Origin: Neoechinorhynchus agilis
Taxonomy: Eukaryota; Acanthocephala
Direction: 5' to 3'
Length of the DNA stretch: 64,000 bases
NCBI GenBank assembly: GCA_051530055.1
Contig: CM121342.1
Span: 11,470,001 to 11,534,000, forward strand
Each line of letters begins with the position of its first letter. The stretch's first letter is position 1. Positions 1 to 9,989 of the stretch are shown in pieces. A program made the position numbers and the translations under genes. The notes below the pieces were generated by a model. The model saw only the letters and a program-made list of their open reading frames with translations, searched no databases and had not been told where the DNA came from.

Positions 1-690
1 TAACATTGATACTACTATCCACCTCAATAATAATTTGTGTTCTTTGGTGATTATAAAAATAGAGACTGCTTTATTGATCTCAATATTTCGTCCGTCTCGT
101 CGGACTTTTACAGGTCTAAAAGATAACTCAGGATGGCTTTATCCTAAGTTTTAGCCTATAATCCGCCATATTTGACTGGAATGTGTCACGATAGTTTCGC
201 ATCAATACACTGACGTTGTCGAAATCAATCTCGTGATTTGATGTCGAGTGACTCACCACTGCGGAGCTTTGGTCCGTTTTCTTTTTGAACGGGTTTCGAG
301 GCTCACCAATCCTGCGTCGTAGATTGTTAGTCTGTCCGATTTAGACTTGTTGGCAGTCTTTACAGGATATCTCGTAGATAAAATTGGCCAATGGATTGAC
401 AATACTGGACAATTTCTTGCCGACCTCAGGATTCGATTCGCGTCGAGCTCCATTGATCGTTAGTGAATTGAACTTCCAAACGAAAACCCGTTCTTTTGGG
501 TCGTTTCGCTTCTTGAAGGTAGCATAGCGTGCGTCCCGAATACAGCGAGCTATCTTGCTACCCGGATACCCTCTCTTTATCAGCATGTCCCTCAGCAGAT
601 GTAGTTCACGGCGTAAGCGATTCTGATCAGAGCAATATCGAAATGATATGTTTACTAAGGTTCTGATTAGCAAAATGGCAAATGACATCT
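1..690 (-). pseudogene. Penelope-like element C-terminus with broken GIY-YIG nuclease
   Basis: The minus strand encodes the region after the reverse transcriptase of a Penelope-like retroelement. It has a basic connector (about 430-688), then a YEISCKDCQQV start of a GIY-YIG domain followed by IGQTNNLRRR and a downstream NHEIDFDN segment that is typical of these nucleases. The tyrosine expected between QQV and IGQT is a TAA stop, so the nuclease is cut at its first catalytic block. Reading after the stop stays in the same frame for another 60 or so codons, which points to a recent or single lesion. GIY-YIG nucleases of PLEs nick the target DNA. The fragment runs off the left edge of the window and meets an opposite-strand PLE fragment near 650. 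Confidence 0.8.
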
Positions 691-1370
691 TAAATGATAC
701 AGCATTTCAGAAGTTGACAGCCTCGCTGAAGGTCAAAAGGGAAAAAGAGCTTAATAGCTTTCTCCTAAGACTTACAAGGATGGGAAAGAACTCTGAGACG
801 GACTACAAGGATATAAGATCAGCAAATGCTCGCAATCCCAAAATGTACCTTATGGCCAAAATGCATAAAGATCCCATCAAAATGCGACCAGCAAGGTCGC
901 AAAAAAATTGGCAGGTTTTCTGAGACCCAGTAGTGCGATTGTCGTGGCGTTTGCCTATGACTTTCTTGCGAGAATCAAATCCGTAACTGAACAGACGATA
1001 TATTTATACTCTCGGCGGATGTTAGATTAATGTTTACTAGGATACCTACTGAAGAAGCAATTGAGCTTGCAATTTCAATCCTAGAACAAACTGACACGTG
1101 GAAGCTAAGCAAAGTGGAATGGAGATAATTACTCCAGTTCTGTACAAAGTACACGAACTTTGAGCTTGAAGATGATAACTGTGACGAGATTGATGGTATC
1201 GCAATGGGTGGGACACCATTCGATCGCTCAATTGAAATGAAATGGATCGCGAAGTTGATTTATGTAAGCGAACGCTCGAGCACGGCATCAACCTTTTTTG
1301 CTTACCAAAACTCAAACTAAACTGTAGGAAACACATAGCGATCAAAATTCTCATTTAAAACTTAAATGAA
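640..1370 (+). pseudogene. Penelope-like element reverse transcriptase fragment
   Basis: Translation from about 650 gives a PLE reverse transcriptase N-terminal stretch (NDTAFQKL, YLMAKMHKDPIKMRP), the equivalent of the KIHK...RPI block of PLE RTs. After frameshifts near 890 the match resumes at about 1030 with FTRIPTEEAIELA, an in-frame stop, LLQFCTKYTNFELEDDN and the conserved DGIAMG block, where PLEs normally continue SPL. The catalytic YxDD block is not present before similarity fades near 1310. It lacks the N-terminus and lies head to head with the 1-690 fragment. Non-functional. Confidence 0.75.
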
Positions 1371-2769
1371 TCCCGAGGGTAACACTTAAGAGCATTGGCT
1401 AGACATAGGTCCGCGTTTTAAAAACACTGAAGTAAAGTGAAAGCTCATCTTAGTCATAATCCGGAAAGGCCTGGAACTATAAAGCAGGCAGCACAAAAAA
1501 GATCATTGTGTTGGCATAGTGATGGATGCTTTGAATTTGAAGCTTTGATTGAAGACACTCAACATCACTTAAAGAACGTTGATGTTTGAGGAAGACAAAT
1601 TCGAATTACAAAGAGCTTTTTGCAAGGATATTCATCGAACCTAAAATCTGAACAGTGCCAAAAACGTAGCTGTGTAATACACTGTTGATTCTACCTTCTC
1701 CACTGGATCTGCAACGTACAATTATTTTGATTAATAATTCCAGTTATTTCCTCCAGGATTCTCACGATATCCGTTTCGATTAAAAATATGCTTAAATTTT
1801 CGTGCTGCTAGTCAGCAAATGAAGACTTTCTTTTCTGTTGTGTTAACTAGCTGTTGTATCCCCAAATCCACCGGGATCATCGGCCTCAAACGGATTTCTT
1901 TAACTGCAACCATTCGCCCACGGTCCTGCACAATCTCGAGCGTCTGCTGCATCATCGCCGATATAAACATCGTATTCGTTGGGTTTATTCCGCCGCTTAT
2001 AAATCGCGGCTTGAGCGTTGACCAAATTATCTTCACCTTTCTGAAGGTTACACTTCGTTGATATTGTTTCTGTCAGAATCGAAGGAATCACATTCCGTCT
2101 CAGACAATTTATTGTTTACCATCAAAATCCGTCTAAAAAGTCCATATTATTGAACTACTTTGCTGATAGTATTTTAGAATCGATTGAGTCCTGTTTCACA
2201 TACTTACAGAAGCTATAACGGGAAAGAGTAACCCGGTTATATGCACTGCGTTGGCTCTTAAACATAGCCCATACCAACTCATTCCATTAATTGCTCACAG
2301 TATTCCTCTACGGGTACAAATCGAGTAGATAACCACCAATATTCTTTTGTGGAAAACGATATCAGGTTCATCGATCATTTCCTGCTATTCTGACATGCTT
2401 CCAAAACGGATTTCGTTTTAGTAATTATGATGGAAAAGATCTCATCGGAATCCTGAATTTGTTTGGTAAACGTCGAAATGGGTGTAAATGGAGGAAAGAT
2501 TAAGATAGGAAACAGAAACTAACGACTTCGTAACCCGATCAATTGTCTCAATGTTATTAAAAACCATATTAATGGTCTAAAGCACAAAGGAAAGTTTCCC
2601 AATTAGTACGGAGGTCTGCATAACGCTTTGACAGGTAGTTGCGAATTTATGAATGACAGGGATGTAAGCAAAAGCGAATTTGCCAATGACGAAGCTGCTG
2701 GTAATGCATATGATTTCATTACTGAGTCTGGGAAGAAAAAGATTGGCTATAATCTCTCGAGGGAAATAC
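1371..2769. other. No recognisable gene; AT-rich stretch with overlapping short ORFs
   Basis: Between 1812 and 2091 both strands have short open frames. The minus-strand frames (about 63 and 74 codons) overlap out of register and share acidic and aromatic residues such as YDVYIGDDAADARDC, which may be a frameshifted relic, but I do not recognise the family. The rest shows only stop-rich frames and I see no structured repeat. Confidence 0.5.
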
Positions 2770-2799
2770 TTAGTTCTTAAAGGACGAAAATGGACATCC

Positions 2800-3290
2800 C
2801 CTTAATCTAGGGCTTGTGAACCGAACTCGATTGGCGGCAGCCTCTACAAGAGAATCGGGTGCTTGGCTCAACGCTATCCCAATCGCTTCTGTGAATACTC
2901 TTCTCTCCGACGAGACAGTAAGGATTGCAGTGTCCCTTAGACTTGGGGTACCGATGTACACATCCCATCGCTGCCGTTGCGGAGCGACCGTGGAACCATC
3001 GGGACACCATGATATCGTCTGTCCGTAACGAGGCGGAAGGTATTCACGACACGGCGAAGTGAACGCAATTCTTAGTCGTGCCCTGAATACTGTGAATGCG
3101 CCCAACATCCTAGAACCGATCAATCTTTGCCGACTCGATGGCCGTAGACCGGACGGTGTCACAGTATTCCCGTGGCAACGTGCGTGGACACGCTCGCAGC
3201 CAGCAATATAAAAATTCGCCATCATTAAACCAGGGGGAGCAGCAACCGCCGCTAAAGAGCGCAAAAGGACCTGATACAGAGACCTGAGTC
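2800..3290 (+). pseudogene. R2-type restriction-like endonuclease fragment (RLE family copy 1)
   Basis: This is the C-terminal nuclease region of the RT-RLE LINE family that occurs seven times in the window. It starts near the ESGAWLNAIPI block, continues through RIAVSLRLGVP and the zinc-binding CRCG...HHDIVC motif, then a stop, RYSRHGEVNAILSRAL and RPDGVTVFPW. The segment that should follow, carrying the second acidic residue (WDATCVDT in better copies), is mostly deleted: the frame jumps from FPW to a shifted remnant of CVDTLA. A trace of the following GGAA..ERKR block is visible to about 3290. With a stop in the zinc motif and a deletion across the active site this copy is dead. No RT lies upstream. 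Confidence 0.85.
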
Positions 3291-3330
3291 GCAAGAGAAC
3301 CTATAAGAGAAGAAGAGTAGGGTATTGATT

Positions 3331-3445
3331 ATAATAACACGTTTTATTTGTTAACTCACAAAGAAGAGGACCTATGTACTTTGGGTCCTCATAAACACTC
3401 GAGTTCTGATTGGATAAATCAATCTGGCTATTGATTTTGGAGTGG
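3331..3445 (+). repeat. Dispersed repeat shared with 54,830-54,946
   Basis: About 115 bp beginning acacgttttatttgtt and ending near ggagtggatta are repeated in the same orientation just upstream of the RLE domain at 54.9 kb. At 54.9 kb it directly precedes an RLE copy; here it follows one and precedes the LINE-2 endonuclease fragment. Origin unknown; possibly the flank of an earlier insertion. Confidence 0.7.
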
Positions 3446-4080
3446 ATTAAGAGTCCGTTCGTTGAGAGCTTGTAAGGTTGGTATTTCCTCAGATTCGTTT
3501 CAAGTTATGATATCCGGGAAAATTGGGAAGCAAATAAAAACGAGGGTAGGTATAGAGAGGTGCGAGATTGAGGGATAATGAAACGAATTAGGATTATGAG
3601 TGTTGTGCTCGTATGAAAAGGGAGCGATATGTAGTAAAAATTGTGGCAATAGGGTTGAAAGGCGTTTTGATTGTTTTATGAAAATAGCATCAAGGCATTC
3701 GGTGAGAATGGAAAGTCAACTGTACAAATATTAGATGCTCTTTTATGAAACATCGTACGTAAATTGAGGCCCCCCATTCTGGACGGTTCTCGCTATATGT
3801 GTGGAAGGAAAGATACCCGGGAGGGATGGCTGAATTGCATTTGACGGGGTAAGCCATGTTTCTGTTAAGATGATAACGTCGGCTTTTGAAGTAGATGAAA
3901 TAAGTGATATTTTATCTAGTTTAGGGAGGAAGCCTCAAGCGCCGGAGTAGATTACGGTGAAGGGAATTATGGGTTTGGGTAAATTCGGGTGGAAATAAGG
4001 GAGATTTATGTTCCTTTGGGTACCATAAATGATTAATTAAGAGAGGAATCGATACAAGTCTTCGGTCTCAAAGGACTGAT
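3445..4080 (-). pseudogene. LINE-2 type APE endonuclease, N-terminal fragment
   Basis: Read on the minus strand from about 3990 the sequence gives LPKLDKISLISS, then ADVIILTETWLTPSN and PSLPGI. This is the N-terminal part of an apurinic-type endonuclease of a non-LTR retrotransposon; the glutamate of TETWL is a catalytic metal ligand in this family. One stop lies just upstream of the LPKL block and further stops follow. Downstream frames decay by about 3450, so the rest of the endonuclease and the RT are missing. The 4021-4186 portion (5' leader of the element) is repeated inverted at 23,440-23,640. The RT of what may be the same family is at 55.6-56.8 kb. Confidence 0.75.
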
Positions 4081-4186
4081 TACCCAAAAGAGAGATGTAC
4101 TAGATTGAATCGAAAATTTGTGTTGGGATTAGTTATTGGCAGCTACGATTGTATATGCCGATTTATGGTTGCTGCATTCATAATCC

Positions 4187-4939
4187 AATTTACCATCGGG
4201 AGCCTGGCTAAATGCGCTCTCCGCCCCGACAATCGGAACTCTTCTAGAGGATTCTACGTTAAGGGTCGCAGTTTCTTTAAGATTGGGCCAGGATATTTGT
4301 ATCCCGCATCGCTGTCGCAGCGGCTCTATAGTTGACGCTAATGGCAGACGCGGCTTCTGTTGTATAATGTCCAGAGGGAGGTTTCCAAGACACGCAGAGT
4401 TGAACTCAATTTTGAGTAGAGCCCTAGATTCCGTTCACGTGCCCAATATTCTAGAGCTGAGTAATTTATGCCGCCTAGACCGCAAGCGACCTGACGGTGT
4501 CACGGTTTTTCCATGGCGGGAGGGAAAACCGCTTTTATGGGAAGCGACTTGTGTGGACACGCTTGCGCCCAGTAATTTTCCCTTTTCAAAAAAGAGCCCT
4601 GGAGGTTCAGTGGTCGCAGCTGAGGAACGAAAGCGTTCAAAATATAGAGAGCTATTAAGGAATTACCATTTCGTCCCTTTCGCCGTGGAAACGTATGGAG
4701 CCTTGGGACCGTCAGCGCTCACTCTCCTCGGCGATTTGGGACGAAGGACGAAAAGAATGACGGGGGAACCGCGCTCTAGAAATTTCCTCGCTCAACGAAT
4801 CGCAATCGCGATACAGCGAGGCAACGCTGCCGGTATACTGGCAACGTCGGGATGTTTACAGGAATGAAAAGCGAAATAGTTTCATCAAAAAAATAGAATA
4901 AATCGGCGGTCAAAAAAAATTTTCTAAAAAATTTACCAT
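4187..4939 (+). mobile_element. 5'-truncated RT-RLE LINE insertion with 10-bp target-site duplication
   Basis: aatttaccat occurs at 4187-4196 and again at 4930-4939, flanking 733 bp that are absent from the homologous inverted-repeat arm at 23,430, where the site reads ccaatttaccatg uninterrupted. The insert begins inside the coding region (GAWLNA block) and ends in an A-rich tail after the stop codon. Truncation at the 5' end, a 3' tail and a short duplication are the marks of target-primed reverse transcription, so the RLE module is the 3' end of a retroelement and moves as one. Confidence 0.88.
4196..4867 (+). pseudogene. RLE nuclease domain (RLE family copy 2), open frame, RT missing
   Basis: About 220 codons are open from the insertion boundary to the stop at 4867. 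In order: GAWLNAL, SLRLGQ, the zinc motif CRCG...GRRGFCC, GRFPRHAELN, RPDGVTVFPWREGK, LLWEATCVDTLA, an AEERKRSKY helix, FVPFAVETYGALG and a C-terminal FLAQRIAIAIQRGNAA block. This order (CxC...H/R...C, RxxRH, RPD, then an acidic residue, KY, VE) is collinear with the R2 restriction-like endonuclease. Two changes stand out: the zinc motif has R in place of the usual H of GRHGL, and the acidic residue after LLW is E where other copies have D. There is no upstream RT, so as it stands it is a dead-on-arrival insertion. Confidence 0.85.
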
Positions 4940-5810
4940 GTTCATTGCAGAGTTGTTGAAACTCTTTGAACATAAATTGCGGACCATTACCCGTGACAAG
5001 TTTTTCAGGTACTTCGAAACGCGCGAAACATTCTCTCTTAACCTTCCAATTATTCGAGATGTTACCGTTAAACATCCCAGGTTTCATATTTCCGTCCAAT
5101 TGCTGCTGGCATCAACAGCCACCAAGTACATCTCATTATTAACCAGCCCAGCCAAATCGAGATTTAAGCGACTCCAGGCTTTACTGGGAGCATCCCACCA
5201 AAATATTGGTTGTTTACTTTGCCCGTATCTATTTGTTCGAACCGATATTCCGAAAGGTAGTCGCAGGTACCGGAAATATCCTCACGGTGTCGCAATCGTT
5301 AATAAAGAATTGTTTTTTGTTCTCCACTAATTGAAAAATGTACATCGTCTATAATGGAATATTTTATACCACCATTAAGTTTTCCATACAATTGTTCTAT
5401 CTGCGAAATCTGATTGCTTTCAGTCCTTTAAAACGGGTTGATCGTAGTCCTGAAATCGCCACAGGTTCGAACCTTTGCAGCATCCTTCCTTACTAAGACG
5501 ATTGGGGTCAACCATTCGACTTCTCTGTTATATTCACGCTTTCTAGAATTTCCTGTTCCAACAATCTCCGAATCTCTCGTTTACCCAACTCTTGCAATAC
5601 ATAGGGTATTCGTCTCGCTGGACATCGTATCGAGTTAGCTTCACGCGATAAGTGTAATTTCACTTTAATATCCTTCATTTCAACCGTTTTTGCCTCGGAT
5701 AAATTTGCCAACTCCTTCCAAATGCTCCCAGCTTCCTCCTCCAAATCCATTCTCTTGACATAAACCTGAGACGGCACTTTCATTTTGAATGTTCTCGACC
5801 ACGGCAATCC
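4930..5810 (-). pseudogene. Gypsy pol deletion derivative (RT start fused to integrase)
   Basis: Minus strand, 5' to 3': a linker with KLHLSREANSIRCPARRIPY and REIRRLLEQEILESVN (5508-5807), the RT N-terminus (EWLTPIVLVRKD, then GDFRTTINP, about 5420-5520), a short stretch ending near IFPVPATTFR, and then integrase: FWWDAPSKAWSRLNLDLAG, LVAVDASSNW (first catalytic Asp in LDLAG) and KRECFARFEVPEKLV followed by GNGPQF, where the second catalytic Asp is Asn. The whole RT palm and RNase H are missing at the same point as in the copy at 22.6-23.4 kb, so the deletion predates the inverted duplication. Several stops. Dead. Confidence 0.8.
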
Positions 5811-6965
5811 AAATTAACATATCGTCGCGTGATTGACCACTGTCACTTCTAATTCTCTCGATTTGTCATTCGGCCAAACATTCGTTTCACAACTTCTTAA
5901 CGTGTCAACCCTTACCCCTCCATACACTTTCACTTCACGTTTAGGTAGTGCCTTCAGACTTACAAATACTGCAGCCAAGGCGTAATTAAACAAATGAAAA
6001 TCGGTAACTCTTTTTATGTCGAGCGGCGAATCGCGAGGTTCTGTATTTAATCGACTATTTCTTTGTTTAAGATGAAGTTCATCCGATTAAGTTGAGCGAA
6101 GGTGAAAATTGTGGACCACGAGAACCTTATTATCACATATCAACCCTCGCTTCTCCGTTATGGGAAACAATAAAGTGGGCTAATAGCTTGACGAGCTGTG
6201 ATCTTCGGGCTGCGATTATAGACATGTCTGTTAGGAACACTGAAGATTGCTGGACAAAATTGACTTTATTAAAAGTCCTCAAGAGTGGTCCAGAATCAAC
6301 GAAGACTGTGACTCCGGTGACTGCTGCAAATGTCAATCTTAACCATCTTTTCAAACTCTAGTTTCGGGTTGGAGTGTATTGATTTCTAAGGTAAACCAAT
6401 AGGATCTCAGTAAAAAGCGACCAGATCTTAGTGGCAGCCACAGGAGCTCAAGGTCTTCATCTCCTGCTCGTTTGTAATAGAAAGCAAAATAAAGTAACCG
6501 ATCCCTGTGGGCGCATCGTCGAAACATCAGGAACAGAGGTTCCAAATCCGAATTTGATTGCTCTTGTCCCGACGAATCCTGGAATTCGAGGCAGCCAACA
6601 AAGACGAGTAATAACAATGCAAGCGGCACACATTAAATTCTTTAAGCGAAATTTCCAAAATTATAGTAACCTAAAACGAACGGATCTTTCGTTCAATGTT
6701 ACAAGTATTGTTCATTCGAAGCCATTCGTCGGATTAAAAAATCCAAAAAACTAGGAATTGACCATAATCATATTTCGGTTTTACCATTGGGCAGGTCTTT
6801 TAGGAACCCTGAAAATTACTGGGCAAAATGGACACTAATAAAAGTCATCAACGGTTACCCCGAATCAGCGGCGACTACAAAATTTTAGATCCGGACTAAA
6901 TAGAAGAATACCTAGACGAATCATCCAATAAGAGGCAACAAAAAAGACGACGAAACCTTTTAGAA
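5811..6965 (-). pseudogene. Degenerate upstream part of the same Gypsy derivative
   Basis: Homologous in inverse orientation to about 21,400-22,650. The minus frames 6133-6354 and 6351-6629 correspond to the plus frame at 21,538-21,888 (shared residues QEQSNSDLE and TVTGV-like segments), showing the same ancestral sequence in both arms. Position upstream of pol suggests gag or leader, but I see no zinc knuckle or other defining motif, so the assignment is by position only. Confidence 0.45.
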
Positions 6966-7073
6966 TACAAAGGCCACTTATGCTTTTCGCATCAACTCCG
7001 TTTTCTTATTTCCTCTTCATAATCAATAAATTCGTCCAAATTGCTTAATCGTGCGCATAAATCACTTATAATA

Positions 7074-7285
7074 GTTGAAGTTATTGCTTTGGTCTACATC
7101 CGGTAAATAATTATTTATTAAAGACGTTTCGAACCTCGTCGTGTTCATCATCAATTTTAAAATACAAGTAGAAACAAATAATTACTAATCCACTTGTATT
7201 TTAGAACTGATGATGAACCCGACGAGGTTCGAAACGTCTTTAATAAATAATTATTTACCGGATGTAGACCAAAACAATAACTCCA
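7074..7285. repeat. Palindrome of two PLE-terminal-repeat-like arms
   Basis: Arms of about 95 bp (7076-7170 and 7191-7285) are inverse complements with only a few mismatches around an AT-rich centre. Each arm carries gacgaggttcgaaacgtc and the tract taaataattatttaccgg. The arrangement gives two hammerhead-like cores facing away from each other. No coding frame. Confidence 0.9.
7207..7238 (+). ncRNA. Hammerhead ribozyme-like core (PLE type, minimal stem III)
   Basis: CTGATGA at 7207-7213 is followed by one spacer base, a 5-bp stem GAACC/GGTTC closing a cgacga loop, then GAAAC at 7231-7235 and GTC at 7236-7238. That is the order of a type I hammerhead: CUGAUGA, stem II, GAAA, minimal stem III, NUH site. 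PLE terminal repeats are known to carry hammerheads with almost no stem III. Stem I is weak by eye, about three pairs. The mirror copy on the minus strand (7123-7154) has TTGATGA, losing the invariant C. Activity is inferred only. Confidence 0.5.
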
Positions 7286-7309
7286 AACACAATCCCCGAC
7301 AAGCGCACC

Positions 7310-7385
7310 TCGGATATTGTCCATTCAGATGGACAACCAACATGTCCACTGCCGATGGGCGCAAAACCTGAGGGAATCTTGCTTT
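7310..7385 (-). pseudogene. Gypsy protease-region remnant
   Basis: The minus strand reads ttgtccatctgaatgga and neighbouring bases that match 22,265-22,300, where the frame runs VVHLNGKYPRRALM into a protease-like segment. Only about 70 bp are recognisable here. Confidence 0.5.
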
Positions 7386-7769
7386 TGCCCATCTTGTATT
7401 TAAAACCTCTTATGACTTGTGCAAGGACAAAATTGATAAAATAATATTTAACTTTTCTTCCTTATTAGGTAAAATTAATCTTATTCGGCATCCAGAAAAA
7501 TTATTTCAACTTATAAAAAAAATGTTGATAAATCGGTACCTCAAATGCGATTGAAAAATTAAAAACAATCAAATCGATATTTAAGTGCGTATATAGCATA
7601 GAAATCGATATTGTTTACAATGTTCAAAGAATCCCACATTGTGGATACTAAATGTGAACAATTTAATCTTCAAACAACCTTTTTTATTGAAAATAAATAA
7701 GAAACTTTATGATGATATCTTAGCGTACAGTTGTTGCGAATCAACTTAAGTTGACATTCTACTTGTTCG
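7386..7769. other. No gene seen; AT-rich
   Basis: Stop-rich in all frames, with no repeat or structured element that I can support. Confidence 0.5.
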
Positions 7770-8770
7770 TTGGCAACTGCTCACAGAGAGCATCGTATGC
7801 CTGTGATGCCAAGCGATATTCGTGATTCGTGGCTATTCGAATGCTTCGAAAGTTTTTACACTAACGCTCGTATGTATTTTTGTCATAAATTCGGAAACCC
7901 TCCGCCATCTCCAAATTTGGAAATCGGCACGATAACTGTGCCGAAAAAAATAATTAAACGAAATATTTTATCCAAATCAGGCAAACAAAGTGTACAAATC
8001 TACAAAAAAGCTATACTTAATAGCATATTTGATTAAAATAGTTTGGACTTCTGTGGATCGTATAAGGATAATGGAAATTTTAACATTGTGATAAAACCAT
8101 CACCGAGCGATGATTTGTAGGAACATTTGCGTGCAAATCGACGATTTAGTTAAGACGAAAGTAGATTGATCTTAGCTCAGATTGTCCTCGATTTCGATTA
8201 CTTACATCGGATTAATGTGGCTCATCAAAATATTAAGGCTGAAAATATTTTGGTAGAAGACAGCGACTATGTAAAATTAACCGAATTCGGATTCACTAAA
8301 TTCTTAAACGAGAAAGCAATGACTATTTGTCGAACTGCAGAATGCGGGGCATTAGAAGTGGCCGGACAACTTGGATAAATAACGAGTGGCGATTGGTGAG
8401 CACTTAGCGTTTTGCCTACGAGCTTCAGATGGAATGTAGATTCTGACCACAATTCAATACGAAAGGTTCAAAGTTCTTGAACATTTCTCACCCGAGCTCA
8501 AAAATATCGCAATCGGACTTTTGAAAGTTAATCCGGATAGACAATAGGGATGCGGGAAAGGTGGAATTGATAAGATAAAGGCTTTCAAGTTCTTTCAAGT
8601 GATTGATTGGCGAAATCTGTTCCAACGTAAGGTTACGATGACATATAAGTCGGCTATTCATTCAGTAGAAAACGAACAAAGGTAACTGCCAGTTTCCTTC
8701 AAAAAATCCACCGGGTGACAAACACGGTAACCCATTTGAAGAAATTTTTAGGCAATGAAGCCATCACGGT
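7770..8770 (+). pseudogene. AGC-type protein kinase pseudogene (copy 1)
   Basis: A decayed Ser/Thr kinase reads in order through three frames: VPKKIIKRNILSKSG (7930-7980, region of the VAIK lysine), IYKKAILNSIF, LDFCGSYKDNG, ESRLILAQIV, YLHRINVAHQNIKAENILVEDS (catalytic loop) and VKLTEFGFTKF (DFG region). The catalytic Asp is Asn in HQNIK and DFG is EFG; the HRD and APE blocks are damaged (AECGALEV). After 8470 comes an AGC-kinase C-lobe tail: LKNIAIGLLKVNPDR, GGIDKIKAFKFFQVIDW and LFQRKVTMTYKS, the pattern of PKA-like kinases. Several stops. A second copy lies at 42,527-42,885, where the loop reads HKDIK, so this family has been copied and has decayed at least twice. Confidence 0.75.
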
Positions 8771-9349
8771 GTACTCTTCCCTGGCGATTTTTGAGAAATA
8801 AAAGTTTTTACGACATAAACTGCAAACAAACTGATCGCTGAATTTGCGATTTCTTCGACTAATATCAAGGAACTCGAAAAGAGAAGAGCCGTTTCTAACC
8901 TTCTTGTGCTTCGAAAATCGCTTTTAGTTGTATTATTGCAATTTTAGACTTGGAAAAAATGTGAAATGTAAATTGTAGTAAGCTGAAGGAAATTGTGTTT
9001 TTTATTTACTCCACTTGCATTCCGCATCATTGGTGATTAGAGAAAATGCTAGAGCAGCAAGTTCTAAAGTGTAGGCAATCGAAGTGAGGATCTCAACCGC
9101 AATTCCTGAATTCTGCTTTAAAGCATTTTGGAAAGGGTATATTAACATAGGTATAGAAAATGACAAAAATTGTAATAACAAAGCTCTAACAATTGCCCAC
9201 GGCTAATCTTCGCGTCTCCCTGTCGATCATTCTTACAAATGTCTGCGATATCAAATCCTTTGCGATTTCGTAGAGGATAATATGTTTACCAATCGATAGT
9301 GTTATTTCTAAAATTAGTAGGATCTTATTATTAGAATAAGAATATTTAA
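8771..9349. other. No gene seen
   Basis: Downstream of the kinase pseudogene; AT-rich with stops in all frames. No repeat recognised. Confidence 0.5.
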
Positions 9350-9515
9350 CCCCGCCGCTCTGAATTCAACCCTTCGTATCATGCACTCCTCCTTCGATGG
9401 TAAAAATCGCACCATATTTATTTCTGGTATGCCGGAAGCCCCTTTAACAGATCCTGTCGCCACTGATGTACACAACCGCCACCAAATCCTTCGTATCGGT
9501 CAGCTCTTTTTTGTG
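9350..9515 (+). pseudogene. LINE-2 fragment upstream of the RT region
   Basis: The frame gives MHSSFDG, then NRTIFISGMPEA. The minus strand at about 56,690-56,740 gives MHSSLDD, NRTIFISGMSEA, upstream of the LINE-2 RT. DNA similarity spans about 150 bp. The open frame continues to 9638 with a basic, arginine-rich tail (RRRGKRNRRKSRR) that is not part of that match. Confidence 0.7.
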
Positions 9516-9865
9516 TCCGGAAGGCAGAACGAATGTATTGATTCGGACGAGGAGATTAACCGGATTTTAGTAAAGATGCACCTAATGGAATCAAGGAGAC
9601 GCGGAAAAAGAAATCGTCGAAAAAGCAGAAGGTGCTAATGACATAATGTCATGAGAATATGTCTTTATTTGACGATGTTCAAACACAGGACATTGATTTT
9701 CGCATAAATATTATTGGAAAGGGCGGTTGGGTCGATCAGAGTGAATTGAAGGATTTAATGGGAAACGTTCAGGATATGCCAATGTTAGACGTGTACAAAG
9801 ACCGAGAGAGTTACAAAAAATTGAGCAATGAGTAAAGTGAAAAAAGAATGAGATAATGATGGGGT

Positions 9866-9965
9866 TTTAAAACTCCGCTTTGTCCTGCTGAGTAATCGTT
9901 GAAATTACCAAAGATATCAGCAAGAGCGCTTCTCATAGAGACAGGTATTCCCGACTTTAAAACAG
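9866..9965 (+). repeat. Direct repeat of about 100 bp, left copy (partner 10,892-10,992)
   Basis: Both copies carry aactccgctt, ctgagtaatcg, ctcatagagac and gtattcccgactttaaa in the same order and orientation, with scattered differences. They bracket the SINE-like unit and the secreted-protein ORF. Nature unknown. Confidence 0.8.
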
Positions 9966-9989
9966 TTCATTCTTCTATTAAGTCTTCTT

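Larger units (their letters stand above)
3897..6965. repeat. Left arm of a large inverted repeat (partner 21,390-23,772)
   Basis: After removing the 4197-4929 insertion the arm is about 2.3 kb. It corresponds in inverse orientation to 21,390-23,772 over LINE-2 leader, a Gypsy deletion derivative and about 0.9 kb of unassigned sequence. Outer edges were set where alignment by eye stops: the tract atgaaataagtgatatttta at 3897 and aataagaggc near 6935. Confidence 0.8.
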
